Shown piece after piece: positions 18,170 through 24,800 of a stretch of 64,000 bases of DNA (within the stretch, counting starts at the first letter, position 1; each line of letters starts with the position of its first letter). The notes under the pieces are model-generated. The model was given only the letters and a program-made list of their open reading frames with translations, searched no databases and had not been told where the DNA came from. The position numbers were made by a program, and so were the translations under genes. The stretch covers positions 1 through 64,000 of the forward strand of contig JAHBWC010000032.1 in NCBI GenBank assembly GCA_019637225.1. The letters are read 5' to 3'. The stretch is from Labilithrix sp. (GTDB lineage Bacteria; Myxococcota_A; Polyangia; Polyangiales; Polyangiaceae).

Positions 18170-19180
18170 ATGAATCACGCTCGAATGAGCCGCTTCGTCA
18201 TTCCAACCATCTTCTTCTTTTCGATCGCTGCTTGCGGGGGCTCGATCGGCGAAACCGAGCACCTCTTCGCCGCGTCGAGCGACGAAGCGGACGACCCCGC
18301 GGTCTTCGATGAGGACGGCGGAGCGGTGACCGACGAGGACGACGAGGACGAAGACGACGACGAAATGAATCCGACGGACGGGACCGCGGATGACGAGTCG
18401 GACGACGAAGACGACGACGAGTCGGACGACGCGGACGACGACGAGTCGGACGACGCGGGCGCCGACGCGGGCGCGGGCGACGCCGGTGCGAACGACGATG
18501 ATGGGGATGACGAGGACGACGACGACTCGAACACGAACCCCCCGCCGAGCGGCAGTCCGTGGGGAGACATCCCGTTCAGCCCCGTGCCGTACGGACCCGG
18601 ACCCCACGGCCACGGCCCGCATGGGCACGGACCGCACGGCCACGGACCGAAGAAGCCGAAGAAGCCGAAGAAGAAGAAGCCGAAGGGCGGCAAGAAGGGG
18701 AAGCCGGGCAAGGGGAAGCCGGGCAAGGGGAAGCCGGGCAAGGGCAAGGGGAAGCCGGGCAAGGGCAAAGGCAAGCCTGGCAAGGGCAAGGGGAAGCCGG
18801 GGAAGGGGAAGCCTGGCAAGGGCCCGAAGGGCAACGGTGACGCGCCGAGCGGCGACGGGCCGAAGGGCAACGGGCCGAGCGGCGACGGACCGAAGGGCGA
18901 CGGGCCGAAGGGCGACGGGCCGAAGGGCAACGGGCCGAAGGGCGACGGGCCGAAGGGCAACGGACCCAAGGGCGACGGCCCGAAGGGCGACGGCAAGCCG
19001 AAGGAGAACGGGGGCAAGAAGGGCAAGCCCGGCAAGGGCAAGCCTGGCGGCAAGGGCGACAAGCCCGGCGACGGCAAGGGTGGAAAGCCTGGCAAGGGCA
19101 ACGGCGGCAAGCCCGGTAAGGGCAAGCCCGGCAAGGGCAAGCCCGGCAAGGGCGGCAAGGGCAAGCCGAAGAAGGGCTAA
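18170..19180 (+). CDS. charge-segregated low-complexity lipoprotein
   Basis: 336-aa predicted lipoprotein without a recognisable family. A short signal ends in IAAC (Cys about residue 22). Residues about 35-125 are almost entirely Asp/Glu with Ser/Ala. A Gly/Pro/His block follows (GPHGHGPHGHG, about 145-162), then about 170 residues of basic repeats: KPGKG units, GPKGDG/GPKGNG units, and KPGKG units again. The Gly-Lys-Pro periodicity is collagen-like only loosely (G-K-P-G-K). Such a polyampholyte could bind polyanions such as matrix polysaccharide or DNA, or self-associate; this is inference. ATG 18170 is used; ATG 18185 is also possible. Confidence 0.7.
   Translation: MNHARMSRFVIPTIFFFSIAACGGSIGETEHLFAASSDEADDPAVFDEDGGAVTDEDDEDEDDDEMNPTDGTADDESDDEDDDESDDADDDESDDAGADAGAGDAGANDDDGDDEDDDDSNTNPPPSGSPWGDIPFSPVPYGPGPHGHGPHGHGPHGHGPKKPKKPKKKKPKGGKKGKPGKGKPGKGKPGKGKGKPGKGKGKPGKGKGKPGKGKPGKGPKGNGDAPSGDGPKGNGPSGDGPKGDGPKGDGPKGNGPKGDGPKGNGPKGDGPKGDGKPKENGGKKGKPGKGKPGGKGDKPGDGKGGKPGKGNGGKPGKGKPGKGKPGKGGKGKPKKG
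18701..19177 (+). repeat. in-gene KPGKG / GPKGDG coding repeats
   Basis: Short degenerate DNA repeats encode KPGKG (about 18701-18830 and 19012-19175) and GPKGDG or GPKGNG (about 18837-18995). The reading frame is kept throughout, with mostly synonymous differences between copies. This layout favours slippage and length variation in steps of whole codons. Confidence 0.8.
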
Positions 19181-19348
19181 GGCTCGACGAGCGGCGCGCC
19201 GTGCTCGCACGGCGCGTCGTGCTCGCCGACGCTGGCGCGCGCGCCTGTCTGGCTCCGCGTCCGATACGCCCGAGTCGTGTCGTGCCGACGGGCTCGGCGG
19301 GAGACTCGCGGCACGACGGGTGCAGCGCCGGCGCGCGGAGGTTGCATC

Positions 19349-20434
19349 ATGAAGTTGCTCACTCGAACGAGGTTCATCGTGCCGGTCGGCCTGATCGTCG
19401 CGACCGCCGCCGGCCCGGCGCTCGCCGCGGACGCGCCGAAGAAGGAAGCTGCGCCGACGAACTGTCCAGGCATGGAGCAAGGCGCGGCGGTCCTCGACGG
19501 CGAGGCGATCACGACCACGAAGGAAGCCGCGCAGGAGCGCGAGCCTATGGGCCCACTCGCGCTCGTAGGTGGTGCGCTCCAGAAGGTCTGCCTCAGCGAC
19601 GAGCAGCGCGCGGCCGTCGAGAAGCTCGGCGATCAGGTACGCCCGAAGGAGGAGGCCGTGATGGAGGCGCGCCAGGCCCTCCGCTCGGCGCTCATCGAGC
19701 AGCTCGCGTCGGGGCGGATCGACGCGCACGCGCTCGACGGCAAGGTCGACGCGATCGTGAAGGCGCGCGAGGACGCGAGCCCGGTGCTCCGCAAGTCGCT
19801 GGAGGATCTGCACGGGATCCTCGACCCGGGACAGCGCTCGGCGTTCGTCGACGCCCTCGAGTCCCGCATCAAGGAGCTCTCGGAGGCTTCCCGCGGGTGG
19901 CTCGATACGCTCGGCCATGATCTGTCGCTCTCGGCGGACCAGAAACATCGGATCGGCGCCGTGCTCGACAAGGCGAAGCCCGAAGTCGACGAGGAGCGCG
20001 CGCGGGCGTCGAAGGCGTTCGACGCGTTCAAGAAGGACGACTTCTCCATGGAGAAGATCGTGCCGGTCGGCGACGTCGGGCAGCGGACCCGCAAGCGCGT
20101 CGAGGGGATGGTCGGCATCGCGAAGGAGCTCGCGGCGATCCTGACGCCGGAGCAGCGCGGCGAGCTAGCGAAGAAGCTCGAAGGACGGACGCCGAAGATC
20201 GGCGCCGCCTCCGGAGATCACGCGACGACGAACGCGGCGTCGGAGGACGGCGTGATCGACGAGGTGGGACAGCCGCTCGTCGTGGCGCGCGGCGGCGGAT
20301 TCCGCGCCGGCGCCGTCCGCGGCTGGGGCGGGGGCGCCGGCTACGTCCGCGGCGGCTACGCCGCGCGCAGTGTCGCCGTGGGCGGCTACGCCGCGGGCTA
20401 CCCGCTCGTCGGCGTGGGGCCCGGGATCTGGTGA
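19349..20434 (+). CDS. Spy/CpxP-like periplasmic protein with Gly-rich tail
   Basis: 361-aa exported protein. A signal peptide ends near ALAAD (about residue 28). Two helical segments resemble Spy/CpxP LTxxQ repeats: LSDEQRAAVEKLGDQV (about 75), LDPGQRSAFVDALESR (about 162) and LTPEQRGELAKKLEG (about 270). The C-terminal 50 residues are Gly/Arg/Tyr-rich (YVRGGYAARS). Spy-like proteins are periplasmic chaperones or metal-sensing partners; the exact role here is unknown. It lies 168 nt after the charge-segregated lipoprotein gene on the same strand. ATG 19349 is used because it begins the signal peptide. Confidence 0.7.
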   Translation: MKLLTRTRFIVPVGLIVATAAGPALAADAPKKEAAPTNCPGMEQGAAVLDGEAITTTKEAAQEREPMGPLALVGGALQKVCLSDEQRAAVEKLGDQVRPKEEAVMEARQALRSALIEQLASGRIDAHALDGKVDAIVKAREDASPVLRKSLEDLHGILDPGQRSAFVDALESRIKELSEASRGWLDTLGHDLSLSADQKHRIGAVLDKAKPEVDEERARASKAFDAFKKDDFSMEKIVPVGDVGQRTRKRVEGMVGIAKELAAILTPEQRGELAKKLEGRTPKIGAASGDHATTNAASEDGVIDEVGQPLVVARGGGFRAGAVRGWGGGAGYVRGGYAARSVAVGGYAAGYPLVGVGPGIW

Positions 20435-20447
20435 CCGCTCCCCGAGC

Positions 20448-20484
20448 GCGCCGTCGAGGCGCGAGCCTCGCGACTCGACGGCGC
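20448..20484. terminator. long bidirectional hairpin between convergent genes
   Basis: An 11-bp perfect stem (GCGCCGTCGAG / CTCGACGGCGC), then a single G/A mismatch and an inner 5-bp stem (CGCGA / TCGCG) with a 3-nt loop. It starts 13 nt after the Spy-like stop and lies 51 nt from the convergent lipoprotein stop, so it is placed to end transcription from both sides. There is no T-run. Confidence 0.6.
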
Positions 20485-20534
20485 CTCGCCCATCCGGTCT
20501 CGGATCGGTCGTTGTCGACCGACGCGCCGTGCGA

Positions 20535-21101
20535 TCAGTCGCAGGTGCGCTGGTACTCGCACTTGTTGCCGACCTTCATGCACTCGAGCTCGCCGTTCGA
20601 GCCGTCGGCGCAGATGACGCCGATCATCGGCATCGGCCCGCAGCCGTCCGCGTCGGGGCAGGGCGTGGTGCTGCGCGGGGGGGCGCAGGCGGAGCGCCAG
20701 ACGCACGGCCCGTCGTTCTCGCTCCCGCACGCGGCGCCCTTGAACGTGGTGCCGCTCGGGCACACGCTCTCGTCCGGCTTCGCCCCGCATTCCTTCTCTT
20801 CGCACTGCCGGTAGGAAACGGACGCGTTGGGGTCGGGATCGGCCCAGCCGCAGGCGCCGGCGGCGTTGCTGCACTCCGGCTTCGGCGCGCTGGTGGACGG
20901 GGGGACCTCGCCGCACGCGCTGGCGGTGCAGGGGGCGACGAACGTGAGGCCCGAGCGCGCCGTCTCTGTGCCGTCGCCGTTCCCGGTGTCGTTGCCGTTG
21001 CCGTTTCCGTTGCCGCTCGGCGAGGGCGCGGGCGTCGTGCTGGAGCACGCGGCGACGAAGAGGAGACCGAAGAGCGAAGAACCAAGCAGCTTGATCGTCA
21101 T
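20535..21101 (-). CDS. cysteine-rich lipoprotein, paralog 1
   Basis: 188-aa lipoprotein: the signal peptide ends in VAAC (Cys about residue 19), followed by an Asn/Gly-rich linker of GN repeats and a domain with about 18 cysteines. The C-terminal half is closely similar to the neighbouring gene at 21230-21760: both contain ACAPPRSTTPC, GCGPMP-IGVIC and end in QRTCD. No known family is recognised. AGGA about 9 nt before the ATG is a plausible ribosome-binding site. Disulphide-rich surface protein is inferred. Confidence 0.8.
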   Translation of the reverse strand: MTIKLLGSSLFGLLFVAACSSTTPAPSPSGNGNGNGNDTGNGDGTETARSGLTFVAPCTASACGEVPPSTSAPKPECSNAAGACGWADPDPNASVSYRQCEEKECGAKPDESVCPSGTTFKGAACGSENDGPCVWRSACAPPRSTTPCPDADGCGPMPMIGVICADGSNGELECMKVGNKCEYQRTCD

Positions 21102-21229
21102 GGCGATGTTTTCCTGATGCGAGTGGAAAGACGTCGGCGTCGGAGCTCGCTTCCCCGGGCGGACGGATCGGTGTGCCAGGGCCGCGAAGGGCCCTTCGGC
21201 GATCGACGTGTCGTGAGCGCGCCTGCGAC

Positions 21230-21760
21230 TCAGTCGCAGGTGCGTTGCCAGTCACAGCGCGTGTCGAGCTTCATGCACGCGAGCTCGCCGTTGCCCCCGT
21301 CCTCGCAGATGACGCCGATGGCCGGCATCGGTCCGCAGCCCGCGGGATCCGCGCAGGGCGTGGTGCTCCGTGGGGGAGCGCAGGCGGTGTTCCACGCGCA
21401 AGCGGCCTCGTTCTCGCTCCCGCACGTGTTTCCTCGGAAGAGGGTCCCCTCCGGACACACCTCGCTGCCCGGTGCGACACCGCACTCGGACTCGTCGCAT
21501 GGCCGGAAGCTGACCGAGCCTTCGTCGGTCCACCCGCACTCGGCAGGCAGCGGCTTGCACTTCGGGCTCGTGAGGGACTCGGGCGCTTCCCCGCACCCCG
21601 TCGCCGTGCACGGCGCGGTGAACGTCGCGGCGCGGCGGTTCGGCTGCGGCTGGGGGTGAATGCCGTCGCCGTCGGGCTCCGGGTTCGTCTCGGAGCTGGA
21701 CTCGCAGGCCAACGCGAGGCCCACGGCAGACAGCACGAAGAGGAACAGAGCGCGACGCAT
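21230..21760 (-). CDS. cysteine-rich lipoprotein, paralog 2
   Basis: 176-aa lipoprotein with signal peptide ending in LALAC (Cys about residue 19), a Pro/Glu linker and the same Cys-rich domain as the gene at 20535-21101, including ACGxP, SVSFRPC-ESECG, CGSEN, ACAPPRSTTPC and the QRTCD end. The pair arose by tandem duplication and lies in the same direction, 128 nt apart. A good sigma-70-like promoter lies 49 nt upstream. It is divergent from the kinase-sigma54 regulator gene (125-nt gap), which makes that regulator a candidate controller. Confidence 0.8.
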   Translation of the reverse strand: MRRALFLFVLSAVGLALACESSSETNPEPDGDGIHPQPQPNRRAATFTAPCTATGCGEAPESLTSPKCKPLPAECGWTDEGSVSFRPCDESECGVAPGSEVCPEGTLFRGNTCGSENEAACAWNTACAPPRSTTPCADPAGCGPMPAIGVICEDGGNGELACMKLDTRCDWQRTCD

Positions 21761-21808
21761 GATCCGCAGTACAGCACGATCAAGGCCAGTCCTAGAACCA
21801 CGAGATTT

Positions 21809-21836
21809 CGTATATTTGTACGCGCTAGTGTCTCAA
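21809..21836 (-). promoter_or_regulatory. sigma-70-like promoter of lipoprotein paralog 2
   Basis: On the minus strand TTGAGA (21831-21836) and TATACG (21809-21814) are separated by 16 nt, in an AT-rich island unusual for this genome. Transcription would begin near 21802 and give a leader of about 40 nt before the ATG at 21760. Confidence 0.5.
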
Positions 21837-21840
21837 AAGT

Positions 21841-21850
21841 GACTCGAGTC
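21841..21850. promoter_or_regulatory. 10-bp palindrome in the divergent control region
   Basis: GACTCGAGTC is a perfect palindrome directly upstream of the -35 box of the leftward lipoprotein promoter and 36 nt before the GTG of the rightward regulator gene. Its position suits an operator or activator site for either gene. A 10-bp palindrome can also occur by chance. Confidence 0.3.
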
Positions 21851-21885
21851 TGAGTCGGGTAGGCAAGGCCTGATACACTGGCGGC

Positions 21886-24800
21886 GTGAGACCGGGGACC
21901 CGGATCGCGCACCGCTACGTCGTCGCGGCGCCGCTCGGCGAGGGCGGGCTCGCGTCGGCCTTCCGCGTGCGGGACCTGGCGCTCGGCGTGGACGTCGCGT
22001 TGAAGCTCGTCGACTCGGAGCCCACCTCGCGCGACGTGCTCCGCCGCGAGTTCTTGGCGCTCCGCGCGGTGACGCACCCCGGGATCGTCCGCGTGCACGA
22101 CTTCGGCTACTGGCGCGATCGGGGCGAGATACGAGCGTTTTACACGTCACCGATCGTCGAGGGCGGCGATCTCCGCCGCTACGCGGAGCGACGGACCTGG
22201 CGGGATCTCGTGGGGCCCGTGGGAGACATCCTCTCGGCGCTCGCGTCTCTGCATCGGCGCGGGCTCGTTCACGGAGACCTTCATCCGGGCAACGTCCTCG
22301 TCGGCGGAGACGGCCGCGCGGTGCTCATCGATCTCAGCTGCTCGCGTCCGATCGCCGGCGGGCGCGCGAGCGACGTCTCGGGGACGTTCGGGTTCATCGC
22401 GCCCGAGCTCCTCCGCGGCATCGTCCATCGCAGCGCGGACCTCTTCGCGCTCGGCGTGACGTTGCGCTCGCTCGGCGTCGCGCTGCCCGGTCCGGTCGCC
22501 CGCGCGGTCGACCGACTCGCCGCCGAGCGCCCCGAGGATCGTCCCGAGAGCGTCGAGGAAGCCGCCGAGCTGCTCGGCGCGCCGTGGTCGAGGCCGCCGG
22601 CGTCGGATCTCCTCGGCAGCCGTCTGGTCGGCCGCGACGACGCGCTCGGCCGCGCGCGCTCCGTCTTCGGCGCGATCGAGCGCCGAGCGATCGGGCCGCG
22701 CGTCGTCGCGCTCCGGGGCGACGACGGTGTCGGCCGGACACGCCTCCTCGAGGAGCTGAAGGCGGAGGCCCAGCTCGAGGGCGACGCGCTCCTGGTCGGC
22801 GGCGGGCGGCCCGGCGCCGTCGGCACGCTCTTCGCGCTCGCGCTCGGCGAGGACGTCGATCTCGCGAGCCCGACCGGCGCGCTCCACGCGGCCTCGCGGC
22901 TGTCGGCGCGGCGTGAGCCACTGGTCCTCCTCGTCGACGACGCCGACGAGCTCTCCGCGATCGAGCGCGAGAGGCTCGTCGTCCTGTCGAGGGCGCTGCC
23001 GGAGGACGGCAACGTCGCCGTCGTCGTCGCGTCGAAGGTCCCGCTCGTGACGTGCGAGCACGTGGCGATCGAGCTCGCGCCGCTCGATCGCCGCGACGTG
23101 GAGGCGTGGCTCGGAGCGGAGATCCCCGCGGCGGCGCTCGGCGAGATCGTCCGCGCGACGGCCGGCTACCCGAAGGAGATCGCGGCGCTGCTCGCGCAGC
23201 TCGACGGCGCGGAGTGGGACTCGCGCGTGCTCGCGCGCGCCGTCGCGTCGTCGGGTGTCGCGCGCGGGGAGATCGAGCTCGGGGACCTCGACGAGGAGGC
23301 GCGTGCGACGCTGGCCGCGATCGCCGCGGGAGGCGTGCTCGACGCCGCGTCCGACGAGCCCGCGCTCGCCGCGCTCGTCGCGCGCGGGCTCGTCGTGCGC
23401 GAGCCGGACGGAGCTCGGCTCCTCCGCCGTTCCGATACTCAGCGCGTCGCGCGGGCCCTCGGCGAGCGCGCGATGAAGGAGGCGCACCGCGAGCTCGCCT
23501 CGCGAGCGGCGGCGCGCGTCGAGGCCGAGCCGGGACGGGGAGACCTCCGCGCTTCGTGGATCGTCCACCTCGCCGAGGTCGATCCCGGTCACGCTGCGCG
23601 CGCGCTCGCCGACGCGCCTCCGCCCCGCTCCGGCGCCCCGCTCCGGCGCGCCGCCGACGCGCTCGTCGCCGTCGGCGCCGTGGACGAGCCGCGCGTGATC
23701 CGTCGCTGCGCCGAGATTTACGCCGAGTCGGGCGAGCCCGCGCGAGCGCTCACGTTCGTCGCGCGCGGCCTCGCGCGCCGTCCGGACCCCGAAGAGCGCG
23801 TCCGTCTCCGGCAGATCGCGGGCCAGTGCTACGCCCAGACGGGCGACAGCAAGCGCGCGGTGTCCGCCCTCCGCCGCATCCTGCCCGACGTCGCCGGCCG
23901 TCCGGAGCACGCGCGCGTGGCCGCGGCGCTCTCGCTGGCGCTCTTGAAGCGCGGGGCCGACGCGGAGGCGCTCGCCGTCGCCCTCGGTGCGCTCGCCGGC
24001 GGACACCCCGAGGAGGCCGGCGTTCGGCTCGACCTCTTCCTGAACGCGGCGTTCGCGAACAGCCGCGCCGGCTCGCTCGACGAGGCGCGCGCATCGCTGG
24101 CGCGCGCGCGTGAGATCGCCGGTGGCGCGTCGCCGCGCGGGCGCTTCCGCCTCGCGAGCGCGACCGCCTTCGTCGAGTACGGGGCAGGGGAGACGCCGCT
24201 CGCGACGCGCGCCTACAAGGACGCGCTCGAGCTCGCCGAGGAGCACGGGCTCGACGACGTCGTCGCGTCCGCCGCGCTCAACTACGGGGCCGCGTGTCAC
24301 GAGCAGGGCGACCTCGGTCGGGCGCTCGATGCCTACGCGCGAGGACGACGCCTGGCCGTCGCCCTCGCGATGCCGACGACCGAGGTCACCCTCTCGTTCA
24401 ACCTGGCCAAGGTCTACGCCGACGTCGGCAGCCCCGATCGCGCTCGGATCCACGCCGAGGCGACGCTGCACGCCGCGCGCAGGGAGCGCATGACCCTGCT
24501 CGAGGCCGGCGCGTCCGCCGTCCTCGCGGAGGTGGCCTCGCTCGCGGGCGAGCACCAGGCGAGCGCGCAGCACCTCGACGACGCCGAGCGGCTCATCACC
24601 GGCGCCGGCGACCGCGAGGCCGTGGACCTCGCGCTCCAGCGCGCGCGGGCGCTCGTCGCGTCGGGCGACCGCGCGGGCGCCGAGCGCGCGCTCGCGTCGT
24701 GCGAGGCGAGGGTGCGCGCGCTCGCGACGCGTGACGCGGAGGCCGCGTGGCTCGGGATCCGCGCGACCGTCGCGATCGCCGAGGGCCGCCCCGCCGACGC

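Noticed and set aside
18175..19164. Minus-strand Pro/Leu/Gly-rich frame opposite the repeat lipoprotein
   Set aside because: It mirrors the KPGKG repeats; it has no signal peptide or ribosome-binding site, whereas the plus strand has a lipoprotein signal.
21773..21788. GG-N10-GC match to a sigma-54 promoter before the lipoprotein paralog 2
   Set aside because: It matches partly (TGGC and TGCT), but would leave only about 2 nt of leader before the ATG; the sigma-70-like promoter at 21809-21836 fits better.
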